64,000 nt of DNA from Bacillota bacterium (GCA_023436585.1 JAEZIN010000028.1:62001-126000), one strand, 5' to 3'. Shown: positions 41,347 through 51,084, counted from the first letter of the stretch. Notes: generated from the sequence alone by a model not told the origin. Made by a program: numbers and translations.

Positions 41347-43351
41347 AACCCCGTCTCCTTTCGCCATATGCGTTGTCACCTGCTTCAAGGCAATCTAGAA
41401 GCGCATTGTAATTTTTTATTTTTCGTCCTTCTAGATCAATCAATTCTTTATCGGATGGATGTCCCCTATATATTTGATAATCAACCCTTCCATTGCTTGT
41501 TTCTTTTCTTGTATATATTAAATAGTCAGGTTTTATGGATGCACCAACCGTATTATTGTGTGTAACAACTACCACTGGCATATACCTTAAAATGTCTCGA
41601 ATGATTTGATTAACACTATCTCTCAAAAATAGATTATCGAAAGATGATTCTGGCTCGTCGAGAAGTAATAGGTCGTACTTATTGGCATCACTGATCTCTT
41701 TTAACAGATTGAACTCTGAACGTTCACCTCCAGAGACATGATATCCATATTCGTTTAGAACTCCATATTCAATAAATACAAAGTACTTATAGAATTCAGC
41801 AACTGGTATATCGATTTCTCTGAGAGTGTTTAAAAAAGCATATGGATCATCGTATTTTTCATAAGCGCTAGCCATTGATATATCACGCCTTCTAACCATG
41901 CCTTTAAGTTCTTTCACTCCACGATAAAGTCGAGCTTTTGCTTGGATAGTATATCGAGAAATGGTTTTTTCGTAAATAATCCTTTCCGTTTTTATGGCTT
42001 CAACTATTAATGCAAATTTCTTCATTTTAACCTTATTCATAAGGACATTATGAAAATTTATATCTGCAATCGAGATGGATGATGATCGTATTTTCAATTT
42101 TTCCTTAATGGTATCTATAATATCATTAACCCAACGCTTTTTAGAATTTGATTCATATTCTTTGGTATATTGAGTCATCAATTCAACATTCAGATTATAA
42201 AGAGCCTTTATGTTAATAAACATATCAATTAATTTCCGATATTCAGTGTTGTCTATTAACCTTGTCACAGATTCGATCAGTTCTTTAAGCCCATTAATAT
42301 TTATTTCCTCATATCGTGCTTCCCTATATAATTGTGCTTTGGAAAAGACATCTGCTTTATCTTGTTCCTTAGCATGTTGTATAAGTGTGTCAAGAAATCT
42401 TTTGAGTGCTTTATCATCAAGGTTTAAGTCTATATTTTGCACGTCATCAACAACAGTCTTAAATGCAGATAGGTATTCATCTGCAATAGAGCTTTGCTGA
42501 ATGCTTAGCATCTCCTCAAAACGTTTTCTATCTGCTTCTTCATCTGATTCCCAAAGTGAAAATTGCTTCAAATATTTTACGTTTTCATGGTTATCTGCTA
42601 TTTTATTTAGTGTGTAAGTTTTTCCTGTGGAACGCTCTCCCAAGACTATTGTCAGACCAGTTGATATCTCAAGGCCATTGTTAAGAACTTGAAACAATTC
42701 CGTACCATTTTTTTGACAAAGAGAAACCTTCCCTTTATCCATCAATGCATGCTTTATTGCTGAAAGAGTAATATCTCCAATATCAACATATGTGCTCCTT
42801 GTTGGAAATTCTCGAAGTTGCTCAGCTATTCTAATATCACTAAAGAATACAGGCGTTAATCCCATAGGAGCTTTACAACATGTAACAAATTTCTTAGGAC
42901 TATTTACTTCACCAACAAAGATTGGTGTATTTATTCTACATAAAACTGATTCATCTATTCTCGGGCTTTTGTCATAATGCGGAATAAGCAAATACCTATT
43001 TAGATCATTGAAGATCGCATTTAGTTGATTAGTAGTAATATAATCTGTTACCCTTTTTATAAGTGCTGTTATCTGATTGCACTTCATTTCAAAATCATCC
43101 AACAACGAATCAGGAGAAATAAGAAGCAAGTGTCCATTTTCCAGGTTTATTTCTATACCAGGAAATACAGTAATGTTTACATTCTCTTTGATCAGTCTAA
43201 ATTGGTTAATTTCAAATTGATTATGATTAGTAATGGCGATACAGTCTAAATGACAGCTACTAATATATTCTTGAAGCTTTTCTAAACTGAAGGTGAATTC
43301 GGAATCACTAATTGTGGGGATGGTATGTATGTGAAGATCCAGTTTTCTCAT
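41327..43351 (-). CDS. PHP-domain phosphoesterase fused to an ABC/SMC-type ATPase
   Basis: 674 residues. N-terminal PHP domain: LDLHIHT (H7, H9), ITNHN (H43), PGIEI (E67) and IPHYD (H125) form a metal-dependent phosphoesterase site. The ATPase begins at about residue 225: Walker A GERSTGKT (238-245), ABC signature SGGERS (540-545), Walker B LLLLDEP (561-567) and H-loop VTHNN (H598). A ~290-residue mostly helical insert lies between Walker A and the signature, shorter than in Rad50/SMC. The layout recalls the PHP-plus-SMC-ATPase (Ppl) proteins described among anti-phage genes; this is recollection of family architecture, not a search. The locus is far richer in AT than its flanks, suggesting transfer. 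Confidence 0.82.
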   Translation of the reverse strand: MRKLDLHIHTIPTISDSEFTFSLEKLQEYISSCHLDCIAITNHNQFEINQFRLIKENVNITVFPGIEINLENGHLLLISPDSLLDDFEMKCNQITALIKRVTDYITTNQLNAIFNDLNRYLLIPHYDKSPRIDESVLCRINTPIFVGEVNSPKKFVTCCKAPMGLTPVFFSDIRIAEQLREFPTRSTYVDIGDITLSAIKHALMDKGKVSLCQKNGTELFQVLNNGLEISTGLTIVLGERSTGKTYTLNKIADNHENVKYLKQFSLWESDEEADRKRFEEMLSIQQSSIADEYLSAFKTVVDDVQNIDLNLDDKALKRFLDTLIQHAKEQDKADVFSKAQLYREARYEEININGLKELIESVTRLIDNTEYRKLIDMFINIKALYNLNVELMTQYTKEYESNSKKRWVNDIIDTIKEKLKIRSSSISIADINFHNVLMNKVKMKKFALIVEAIKTERIIYEKTISRYTIQAKARLYRGVKELKGMVRRRDISMASAYEKYDDPYAFLNTLREIDIPVAEFYKYFVFIEYGVLNEYGYHVSGGERSEFNLLKEISDANKYDLLLLDEPESSFDNLFLRDSVNQIIRDILRYMPVVVVTHNNTVGASIKPDYLIYTRKETSNGRVDYQIYRGHPSDKELIDLEGRKIKNYNALLDCLEAGDNAYGERRRGYEILRD

Positions 43352-43658
43352 ACACAGTAACTCCTGTCCACTTGTTAAATCGTCTATGCATTCAGGTGAC
43401 TTTCGTTATAATATACTAATTATACTACATATTACCAAATAAATCAACAGAATACAAAGTATTTTAATGTCTTATGAGTTGAAAGTACTATGAAATGCAT
43501 ATTCATACGTCTGCCGATGTAACCATGGGGGCCAATATAAATCGATATTCAGAGTGTTAAATTCTTTCTTAAGTCAAACTAAGCCCAGCAGACTGCCGGG
43601 CTTAGTTTGTTTGCACACGTGTAGGAAGTAGTATATCCCATTTCTCGCTACCTTGCTA
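43352..43658. other. AT-rich spacer upstream of the PHP/ABC gene
   Basis: 307 AT-rich bases with no gene. It should hold the promoter of the PHP/ABC operon (several TATAAT-like boxes, none clearly best) and ends in the bidirectional terminator at 43575-43609. Confidence 0.6.
43575..43609. terminator. Bidirectional terminator of the Calx-beta gene
   Basis: CAAACTAAGCCC (43575-43586) pairs with GGGCTTAGTTTG (43598-43609). It lies about 50 bases past the stop of the Calx-beta gene. Confidence 0.75.
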
Positions 43659-46600
43659 TTACTCCTCCGCCTCCTCCGCGAAATACAGGGTGGTAAAGGT
43701 AAGCGTCATGGCGGCGGGATCGAAGCTTGTGGGCAGGGCCTCCGTTTTGCCGGTGTAGGGGTCCACAAAGTACATGGTGACTTTGCCGGGGTCGGTGATG
43801 GCCTCCGCCTGCTCCTTCGTTAAGTGGATGACGATGACGACGGGGGTTTCAAATTTATCCACATACCCCATATCGCCGCCCGCCCGTGTGACTGCCAGGG
43901 CATACTGGAAGGCCGGGCCGATGAATTCGCCGCTGCCGCCGTCGATCCTGAAGGCGGGTACGGTCCCGTCTGCCTCACGGCATTCCAGCGACATGGAGGT
44001 GGAATCCTCCGCGGCTTTTAGCAATACGCCGGAGGGAACCTCGAAGGTGACATTGTCCATGCGGACTGATACACCCATTCCCTCCTGGGCGGCGTTTTGC
44101 ATCTGGGCGGAGGGCAGCGTCAGCTTGACGGCGCTATTATTAGCAAGCGCCTGGATATCCGGGAAGTGCAGAACCGGAGCCCCGCCTTCCTGCTGGGCCT
44201 GCCTGGCGGCGGCGATCACATCCTCCACCGCCTGCCCGCTTACGCTGGCCACGGTGGCTGCTTCGCCGGTGTATTCATCCTGGGCAAGCTCCGCCGCCAC
44301 AGCTTCCGGTGGGACCTCCTGATACCTCTTGGGGTCTGCCGTGGCTGCCGGCACAGGTGCGGGGGTGGGTGTGACGGTTGGTTCGGGCGAAGGGGTGGGG
44401 GTTAATACGCCGGGCTCGGCAGTGAGGGCCGGCGTAGGCGTAGGTTTGGGGTCATTGTCTGCGATGGAAACGGAGGTCTGTGCGGTTTGGATGGAAAGCC
44501 CGGCAGCGCCGGATAGCGTTACAACGAACGATTCGGTGTTTTCATACTCCGCGTCGTTAACGATTCCTACTTTGATGGTCTTGGTCTTCGTCAGCGCGGG
44601 GAAGGTGACCGTGCCGGAGGCGGGCTTGAAGTCCAGATTATCCGATGCCGATCTTTCAGCCGTTTCGTACCGGACGGTGGTTTCCTTGCTGCTTAAGTGG
44701 CTGAGGGTCAGCGTAATCGTTGCCTCCCCCGCGCTCTCCCGGATCAGGTAGGCGGCCGGGTAGAAGGAGACGGAGGGGATAGGCTTGCTTTCCGTAAGCT
44801 CCACGGTGATTTTATCCTCTGCCAGCACCGCGTTTTGGGGGGAGCTTAGCAGCACGGTGAAGGCCTCGTCCCCTTCATAGATGGTGTCCGGCTTGAGGGG
44901 GAGGACAATCACTTGCGTGAGGCTGCCCGCGGGGATCGTAAGCGTTCCGGACTGCTCCAGGTAATCGCTGTCTTTTTTGGCCGTGCCGTCCGCCGTGCTG
45001 TATGTTACGGAGGTATCCGCCCCGGATACGGTTAAGAGGCGGACAGTGATTTCGGCCTTTTGCTGCGCTTCGCCAATGCGCAGAACAGTCGCCTCAAAGC
45101 CGATGCGGGGAGCCGGGTCGCCATCTGTTACGGTGATGATGGCGGTATCCGTTTCCAGCGTTGCGCCGGCGGGGCCGGAGAGCACCACCGTAAAGGCCTC
45201 GTCGTTTTCATAGGTGCTGTCGTTTACAAGCGCGATCTCCAGCGCGGCGCTTAGGCTGCCGGCCGGGATCACAAGCGTGCCGGACGTGAATTCGAAATCC
45301 ACGCCCGCCTTGGCGGTTTGATTTTGCGTTTCATAGACGACGCTTGTATCCGTTTTGGAAAGGCCCGAGAGCCTTACGGTCAGCGCCGCTGTGCCCGCGT
45401 TTTCACCCTTGGTGAGGGCGGCTGCGGTAAAGCCGATTCGCGGCACAGTTTCGTTGTCGGTGATGGAAACCGTCGTCACACTGCCCAGCAATATGGCACC
45501 CTGGGCATTTGACAGGGTGACGGTGAAGTCTTCCCCATCCTCGTACACTTCGTCCTCCCGAAGCGGGATATAGAAGGTAAAGTCTGTGCTCCCGGCTGGG
45601 ACCGTCAGCGTGCCGCGTTTTTGGGTATAGTCGGTTCCGGCGCTGGCCGAGCCGTCCACCGTCACGTATTCCACCGTGATATCCGATTGCGAAGCGCTGG
45701 TGAGCATCAGGGTAAGCGCGGCCCTTGCATCACCTTCTGAGAAGGTGTACATCTTCTGAACGAAGCTGAGCTTGGGCTCGGCTTCATCGTCGCGGATGAT
45801 TACTTCAGCGGTGCCGCCTGATACCGTCGCACCGTGGGGCGTAGAAAGGGAGACTGTGAACTCCTCCTGACCTTCATAGAGGTCGTCGTTCAATAGCGTG
45901 ATTTCCACCGTGCTGTTAAGGCTCCGACCGGGGATCACCACCGTGCCGGCGGCGGATAAGTAATCCTGCCCCGCCTTGGCCGAGCCGTTGGCGGTGGCGT
46001 AAGCCGCCGAGACATCCGCCTGGCTTAAGCCCGACAGCCTCACGGTGAGTACGGCCTTGCCGCTGTCTTCATAAGGGCTAATGGTGAGGGGGTCAAAGCT
46101 GATTTGGGGCTTTGATTCCGTATCCGTCAGCGTGACGATGGCGGTATCCGCGCCAAGCACGGCCCCCAGCGGGGAAGTAAGGACCGCGGTGAACGCTTCA
46201 CTGCCCTCGTACATGTCATCGTCGCTTAAGGGCACGTTCACTGTTGCGGCGGTCTGCCCGGCCGGTATGGTTACCAGGGTGTCCACCTCTGTATAATCCT
46301 CATCCTGCATAGCGGTGCCGGAAGCGGTCTTAAGCGATACGGCGGTATCCGCCTGGCACACGTTGGAAAGCTTGAGTGTCAGGGCCGCCTGGCTTTCGTT
46401 TTCGTTCAGGGTGACGGCCGTGGGGGCAAAACCGATGGAGGGCATCGGTTCATCGTCTGTCAACTGGACCGTGGCGAAGGACTGCGCGCCAAGCGAAGCG
46501 CCTTGCGGGGCGCTGAGCGTGACCAGGAAGCTTTCGCCGCCCTCATACACGGTATCGTCAGTCAGCGTGACTTCCACCGTGGCAGTCGTATCCCCGCCCA

Positions 46601-49475
46601 GGATGGTCAGGGTGCCGGAGGCCGAAGTATAATCGGAGCCGGCAAAGGCTGTGCCGTCCTCCGTTTCAAACTGCACCGTAACATCCGCCTGGCTCTGGCC
46701 GGTCAGGCGCACTGTCAGCACGGCCTTTGGCGCATCCTCATACCGGGTGACCGTTGCCGGATCAAAATAAACCTGCGGCATAGATTCATTATCGATGATT
46801 GTTACCGTGGCGGTGTCCCGGTCAAGCGCCGCAACTGCGGGGTCGGAGAGCGCGACAGTAAAGGTCTCCGGTCCCTCGAAGAGGGTGTCTTCCCGCAGGA
46901 AAACATCCAGTGTGCCTGTAAGGCTGCCGGCCGGTATGGTCAGTGTGCCGGTTCTTAATGTATAGTCCTTGCCGGCCTTTGCTGTACCGTCCGCTGTTTC
47001 GAACAATGCGGTTACATCCTGCTGGGTCTGGCCGGACAGCGTGACAGTAAGCGTGATCTTATCGGCGTTTTCATCCGCGGACGGGGTGGCCGGCTCAAAG
47101 GAGAGGACGGGTACGGGCTCGTCGTCCGTGATCTGGACCGTAACGGTCTTTGCGCCAAGGTCCGCTCCTATGGGGTTTAAGAGGGTGACGGTGAAGGATT
47201 CCTCAGCCTCGTACACAGTGTTGTTGACAAGCGGGATACCGAAGGTTGCCGATGTGTATCCCGCAAGAATCGTGACCGTGCCGGAGGATTCCACATAGTC
47301 GGCAATTTTTTTGGCCGTCCCGTCGCTTGTAACGTACTCCATGGTGATATCCGTTTTGGACGGGCCGGAGAGCGATACCGTAAGCATGACGGCACCGTCG
47401 TCCTCCTCGCCTGATTGCGTTGCAAGTGCAAACCCGGCAAGCGGCTTTGTTTCGTCATCTGTGATGGTCACCTCGGCCTGGTTAATGCCCAGCGTTGCGC
47501 CGGCCGGGGAGGATAAGGTGACGGTGAAGGATTCGCTGCCCTCGTACACAATGTCGTTCAGGATGTCAATATTTAGCGTTGCGGTTTCACTGTACGGTGG
47601 GACAGTGAGTGAACCGGAGGAAGCGGTATAATCGCTGCCCGCTTTGGCTGTGCTGTCGTCCGTTATATAGTTCACTGTAATAGCCGACTGGGAAGGGTTG
47701 GTGAGCGTAAGGGGAAGGGCTGCCGCGCCCATGTTTTCCGTGCTGCTATAGGCGGTGGAGGCAAAGCTTATTTTCGGAACGCTGTCGTTGTCCTCGATGA
47801 TCACTGTGGCCACGGCTGTGCCAAGCGTTGCCCCTAAGGGGGAGGACAGCGTGACGGTGAATGACTCGTCCCCGCCTTCATACACATTGTCATCCACGAT
47901 GGGGATTTCGATCGTCCCTAAAGCGCTGCTGCGGGGGATTATGAGTGTACCGGCGGCGCCGGTATAGTCGCCGTCCGTGGCTGTGCCGTTTTGGGCAGTG
48001 TATTGGATGGTAGTATCCAATTGAGTCTGTCCGGTCAGTGTAACGGTCAAAACAGCTTTTTTCTCTGTTTCGTTTGCCGTGACCTCAAATAACGCAAAGT
48101 CCGCCTGCGGCATGGGGTCGTCATCGGTCAAGGTGACGGTGGCGGAGGCACTCCCCAGCGAGCCCAGCGAGGGGGAGGATAAGTTCACCGTGAAGGTTTC
48201 GCTGCCTTCGTATATGGTGTCGCCCAAGAGGAAGATATGGAGGTCGGCTTTGGTCACGCCGGAATCGAAAGCCAGCGTGCCGGACTTTAAGGTATAATCC
48301 GAGCCGGCTGTGGCCGTCGCGTTGGCGGTTGTGTACTGCACCGTCATAGGGCTCTGACAGGGTACGGAAAGCTTGACCGCAAGGGAAACGGAAGCGCCGC
48401 TTTCGCTCATGCTAGCGGTTGTGAATTCGAAGCCCACGGTAGGGGCTGACTCATCATCCGTTATGGTGACAGTGATAGTGCTGGTGGCAAGGGCCGCGTT
48501 TTGAGGCGAGGATAATGTGACAGTGAAGGTTTCGCTGCCCTCGTACGCGGGGTCGTTCAAAAGGGGGATGGATATGCTGCCCACTTTTTCCCCAATGGGG
48601 ATTTCAATATCCCCTGAGGTGGCCGTATAGTCGCTTCCGGCCAAGGCTGATCCGTTTGCGGTGGCGTAATGGAGCGTGACGGCCGTGTCGCAAGCAATAT
48701 CCAGCGTAACGGGCAGGATAACACTTTCTTCCGATTCGTTGGCCGATTTCGTGGCGGAAGCAAAGCCGGCCTTTGCTTGCGGGTCATCGCTTACGATGGT
48801 CACGGTGCAGGTGCCGTTGGTGACAGGCGCGCCGGAGGGGCTGGAAATGGTGACGGTAAAGGTTTCGTTGCCCTCGAACTTGGTATCGTCGATAATGGTG
48901 ACGCCAAGCGTTGTATACGTGGAGCCGCCGTTGATAAAAAGCTGGCCGCTGCCGCCGTAAAAGTCGCTGCCGTCTTCGGCTGTCCCGCCGCTGATGGTGT
49001 AGTTGACCGTAGCCCCCATGGGGAATTCCGACAGGTTGATCCGGAGCGTAACGCCGCAGGCCGTCTCGTTCACGGTGATATTGGTGTCGGAAAGCGACAG
49101 GGACGGGCCGTAGCTTAGCAGGAAATCGTTGTCCGTACTGCCGTCGGCCCGGCGCCAGCCGGTGATGGGAGGTATGTCCGTATCGACATCAGATCTGTAG
49201 CGGAGGTTATAGCTGTCTACAAGCTCCCACTGGCCGCCCGTATAATTCACATACGGTTCGCCGTTAGGGCCCCAATAAAACGGCTTGCCGTTCTCCTGTG
49301 GAACGCCGCAGTCGGTGTACATGCCGTTGAGCGCGGAGATATCCGCCCCCGAAATGGTGAATACGGGGCCGGTGGCCAGCGCGCTTTCGGGGATGAACAG
49401 GAACAACGCGGCAATAACAAACAGAAGGGCCGCGAGCCATGGGAGGATGATTTTTTTTCGCGTGATAACAGACAT
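43659..49475 (-). CDS. Giant secreted protein with 14 tandem Calx-beta repeats
   Basis: 1938 residues from ATG 49475 behind AGGAGG. The longer open frame upstream crosses the promoter and is not coding. Signal peptide at residues 1-35. A ~90-residue N-terminal domain follows (GPVFTISGADIS ... WGPNGEPYVNY). Residues ~124-1675 are 14 Calx-beta domains of about 110 residues, each with the pattern TV.Y.T..GTA.AG.DY....GTL.IP.G ... V..D..YEG.E.FTV.LS.P.GA.LG....VTI.DDE. A Pro/Thr linker and a ~210-residue C-terminal beta domain end the protein. No sortase motif or membrane anchor is seen. Calx-beta modules bind calcium and occur in adhesins; a secreted adhesin or surface fibre is likely. Confidence 0.85.
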   Translation of the reverse strand: MSVITRKKIILPWLAALLFVIAALFLFIPESALATGPVFTISGADISALNGMYTDCGVPQENGKPFYWGPNGEPYVNYTGGQWELVDSYNLRYRSDVDTDIPPITGWRRADGSTDNDFLLSYGPSLSLSDTNITVNETACGVTLRINLSEFPMGATVNYTISGGTAEDGSDFYGGSGQLFINGGSTYTTLGVTIIDDTKFEGNETFTVTISSPSGAPVTNGTCTVTIVSDDPQAKAGFASATKSANESEESVILPVTLDIACDTAVTLHYATANGSALAGSDYTATSGDIEIPIGEKVGSISIPLLNDPAYEGSETFTVTLSSPQNAALATSTITVTITDDESAPTVGFEFTTASMSESGASVSLAVKLSVPCQSPMTVQYTTANATATAGSDYTLKSGTLAFDSGVTKADLHIFLLGDTIYEGSETFTVNLSSPSLGSLGSASATVTLTDDDPMPQADFALFEVTANETEKKAVLTVTLTGQTQLDTTIQYTAQNGTATDGDYTGAAGTLIIPRSSALGTIEIPIVDDNVYEGGDESFTVTLSSPLGATLGTAVATVIIEDNDSVPKISFASTAYSSTENMGAAALPLTLTNPSQSAITVNYITDDSTAKAGSDYTASSGSLTVPPYSETATLNIDILNDIVYEGSESFTVTLSSPAGATLGINQAEVTITDDETKPLAGFALATQSGEEDDGAVMLTVSLSGPSKTDITMEYVTSDGTAKKIADYVESSGTVTILAGYTSATFGIPLVNNTVYEAEESFTVTLLNPIGADLGAKTVTVQITDDEPVPVLSFEPATPSADENADKITLTVTLSGQTQQDVTALFETADGTAKAGKDYTLRTGTLTIPAGSLTGTLDVFLREDTLFEGPETFTVALSDPAVAALDRDTATVTIIDNESMPQVYFDPATVTRYEDAPKAVLTVRLTGQSQADVTVQFETEDGTAFAGSDYTSASGTLTILGGDTTATVEVTLTDDTVYEGGESFLVTLSAPQGASLGAQSFATVQLTDDEPMPSIGFAPTAVTLNENESQAALTLKLSNVCQADTAVSLKTASGTAMQDEDYTEVDTLVTIPAGQTAATVNVPLSDDDMYEGSEAFTAVLTSPLGAVLGADTAIVTLTDTESKPQISFDPLTISPYEDSGKAVLTVRLSGLSQADVSAAYATANGSAKAGQDYLSAAGTVVIPGRSLNSTVEITLLNDDLYEGQEEFTVSLSTPHGATVSGGTAEVIIRDDEAEPKLSFVQKMYTFSEGDARAALTLMLTSASQSDITVEYVTVDGSASAGTDYTQKRGTLTVPAGSTDFTFYIPLREDEVYEDGEDFTVTLSNAQGAILLGSVTTVSITDNETVPRIGFTAAALTKGENAGTAALTVRLSGLSKTDTSVVYETQNQTAKAGVDFEFTSGTLVIPAGSLSAALEIALVNDSTYENDEAFTVVLSGPAGATLETDTAIITVTDGDPAPRIGFEATVLRIGEAQQKAEITVRLLTVSGADTSVTYSTADGTAKKDSDYLEQSGTLTIPAGSLTQVIVLPLKPDTIYEGDEAFTVLLSSPQNAVLAEDKITVELTESKPIPSVSFYPAAYLIRESAGEATITLTLSHLSSKETTVRYETAERSASDNLDFKPASGTVTFPALTKTKTIKVGIVNDAEYENTESFVVTLSGAAGLSIQTAQTSVSIADNDPKPTPTPALTAEPGVLTPTPSPEPTVTPTPAPVPAATADPKRYQEVPPEAVAAELAQDEYTGEAATVASVSGQAVEDVIAAARQAQQEGGAPVLHFPDIQALANNSAVKLTLPSAQMQNAAQEGMGVSVRMDNVTFEVPSGVLLKAAEDSTSMSLECREADGTVPAFRIDGGSGEFIGPAFQYALAVTRAGGDMGYVDKFETPVVIVIHLTKEQAEAITDPGKVTMYFVDPYTGKTEALPTSFDPAAMTLTFTTLYFAEEAEE
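44450..49106 (-). repeat. Fourteen ~330-base coding repeats (Calx-beta)
   Basis: Internal tandem repeats of the giant gene, diverged in sequence but regular in length. Stretches coding YEGSETFTV and GSDYT recur in nearly every unit, which makes the locus prone to repeat-number change and mis-assembly. Confidence 0.8.
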
Positions 49476-49638
49476 TTTTCTGCCTCCTGGATGTGATGAC
49501 ATATACCGCCATGGTGAATATGCGGACTTTTTTGTCTGATAATAAAATAACCTGAAACTTCTACCAGAGTATACCATACGGACAGCGCGTGCACAATGTA
49601 TTCCACCCCCAAATCGATGCAAGTGATACATATATGTA

Positions 49639-49667
49639 TTGAACTTGATGTGGAAATGGTATATAAT
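49639..49667 (+). promoter_or_regulatory. Strong promoter upstream of the IrrE-like gene
   Basis: TTGAAC (49639-49644), a 17-base spacer and TATAAT (49662-49667). Transcription would start near 49674, giving a leader of about 225 bases before the IrrE-like gene. Confidence 0.65.
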
Positions 49668-49850
49668 GGCATTAAATGAACCGCCGTACGCATCTCCCCC
49701 TTCATTCAACACATGACCGTTTCTCCCTTTCACCGGCCCGCCGGCTGTTTGCGTCCCCCCCCATGTAAAAGTTATCCCGTGTTTTGACACCGCTTCCATC
49801 ATTATCTGCCTATGCTTATGCGACAAAAGACAGGAGACTTGCCAGCCTGA

Positions 49851-49881
49851 CCCGCGGCGGCTTACGGCGGCACGCCGCGGG
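49851..49881 (+). promoter_or_regulatory. Leader hairpin next to the IrrE-like ribosome binding site
   Basis: CCCGCGGCG (49851-49859) pairs with CGCCGCGGG (49873-49881), ending four bases before the GGAAGG ribosome site. It could limit translation. Confidence 0.45.
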
Positions 49882-49900
49882 ATGGAAGGAAACTGACGAA

Positions 49901-50428
49901 ATGCAAAAACAGCGAATCGAAGCGAAGGCGCAGGAAATCCTGCGGCAATTTGGCATAGACCCGGATGGCCAGGTGGATGTGCTGCGGCTGGCCAAAAGCG
50001 CGGGATTCACCGTTGGCAACGCATACCTGAACGACGATGAGGACGGTATCCTGCTGGTAAACACCAGGGAGGATACGATACTGGGCGTGAAAACGCAAAG
50101 GCTCATCGGCGTCAATGCCAGGCACGATCTGCCCCGCAAGCGCTACATCATCGCAAGGGAGCTTGGCCACTACTTTTTCCGCCTGGAGAAGGAAAAGGGC
50201 GGCGACATGGTTCTGGCCAGGCGAGGGCGGGACCGCGGCGGGGACAGCGGTATGGATTACTTTGCCGGATGCCTCTTGATGCCAGCCGACATGTTTGTGC
50301 AAAAATATCAGGAATTCAGGGACGCGGGCGTACCTCCCGGTGAAGTGCCGGAAAGGCTGTGCAGGTTTTTCAACGTACCTTTAATAAGCGCCCAAAGGCG
50401 TATGGGAGAGGTGGGTTTGGCCACGTAG
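49901..50428 (+). CDS. IrrE/ImmA-like (Peptidase_M78) protein lacking the first zinc histidine
   Basis: A 175-residue protein with the ImmA/IrrE peptidase fold: VDVLRLAKSAGFTV, the strand NDDEDGILLVNTRE, the helix RYIIARELGHYFFRLE and the later FAGCLLMPADMFV block. The zinc motif should be HELGH but here reads RELGH (Arg, codon AGG, in place of the first His). The remaining Glu and second His are kept. Unless the base is an error the enzyme is probably inactive or binds metal weakly. ATG at 49901 with GGAAGG upstream; a longer frame to 49784 has no site. ImmA-type proteins cleave phage or element repressors. A two-helix membrane protein follows 13 bases downstream. Confidence 0.8.
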   Translation: MQKQRIEAKAQEILRQFGIDPDGQVDVLRLAKSAGFTVGNAYLNDDEDGILLVNTREDTILGVKTQRLIGVNARHDLPRKRYIIARELGHYFFRLEKEKGGDMVLARRGRDRGGDSGMDYFAGCLLMPADMFVQKYQEFRDAGVPPGEVPERLCRFFNVPLISAQRRMGEVGLAT

Positions 50429-50441
50429 CGGGGGATGGTAT

Positions 50442-50951
50442 ATGAAGAAGACGGATGAGCAGGCATACCTTAAGCTTACCGGATCGCTGCATGAAAAGGA
50501 TTTTGAAAAGGCGGACAGCTACGCCGCGCTTGGCCGAGACCCCTTTCAAACGGACCAGCAGCGAAGGCGAGATCTGGAAATTACAACGCTTTTGAGGGAG
50601 TATGTAAGGTACTACAAGATCAAGTCGTTCAAGGGCAAGCGGTACAGGGCCGTGCTGTTTTGGGGTTGCGTATCCTCCGCGTTTTTGCTGATAGGGGCCA
50701 GCGTATTTATGATCGTGTGGTGGACGCTGCAAAGAAACAAGGACATCAACGATGTGATCGCGCTGGTAACCGCCTGCGCGACGCTCATCGGCGCGGTGAT
50801 AGGCATATTAAAGATCATTACGGAGTACGTCTTTCCCAAGGAGGATGAAAAATACGTCACCGGCATCGTGGAATCCATTCAAAAAAACGACCTGGAAAAC
50901 AAGAAGGCCAATATGGACGCAGGCGCGGGGAAACCGCGGGACGCGGCATAG
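50442..50951 (+). CDS. Two-helix membrane protein of unknown function
   Basis: A 169-residue protein: a charged helical N-terminal half (residues 1-68), two closely spaced membrane helices (about 69-93 and 104-127) and a charged C-terminal tail. No enzymatic motif is seen. The plan of long cytoplasmic helix, 2TM hairpin and short tail resembles 2TM effector proteins of conflict systems (SLATT-like), but I cannot show homology. It is co-transcribed with the IrrE-like gene (13-base gap). Confidence 0.6.
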   Translation: MKKTDEQAYLKLTGSLHEKDFEKADSYAALGRDPFQTDQQRRRDLEITTLLREYVRYYKIKSFKGKRYRAVLFWGCVSSAFLLIGASVFMIVWWTLQRNKDINDVIALVTACATLIGAVIGILKIITEYVFPKEDEKYVTGIVESIQKNDLENKKANMDAGAGKPRDAA

Positions 50952-51084
50952 GCTGAAGTATCAGGCGTGAGAAAGCTCCCCCCCTTTTCCCTATGGATGA
51001 TTTTGATTCTGCCAGGTCCGGGCCAAACGGCGCGGGCATTTTTTTATGCTCAAAAAAGCTTGGCGGAGGGTTGTGGGAATCTGA

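Larger units (their letters stand above)
49476..49900. other. Divergent spacer between the Calx-beta and IrrE-like genes
   Basis: 425 bases. It contains one strong plus-strand promoter (49639-49667) and a GC-rich hairpin (49851-49881) just before the next ribosome site. A 30-codon ATG frame at 49677 lacks a ribosome site and is not called. Confidence 0.6.

Noticed and set aside
49677..49769. 30-codon frame just after a strong promoter
   Set aside because: No ribosome site and an Arg/Pro/Ser-rich composition; a leaderless peptide cannot be excluded but is not supported.
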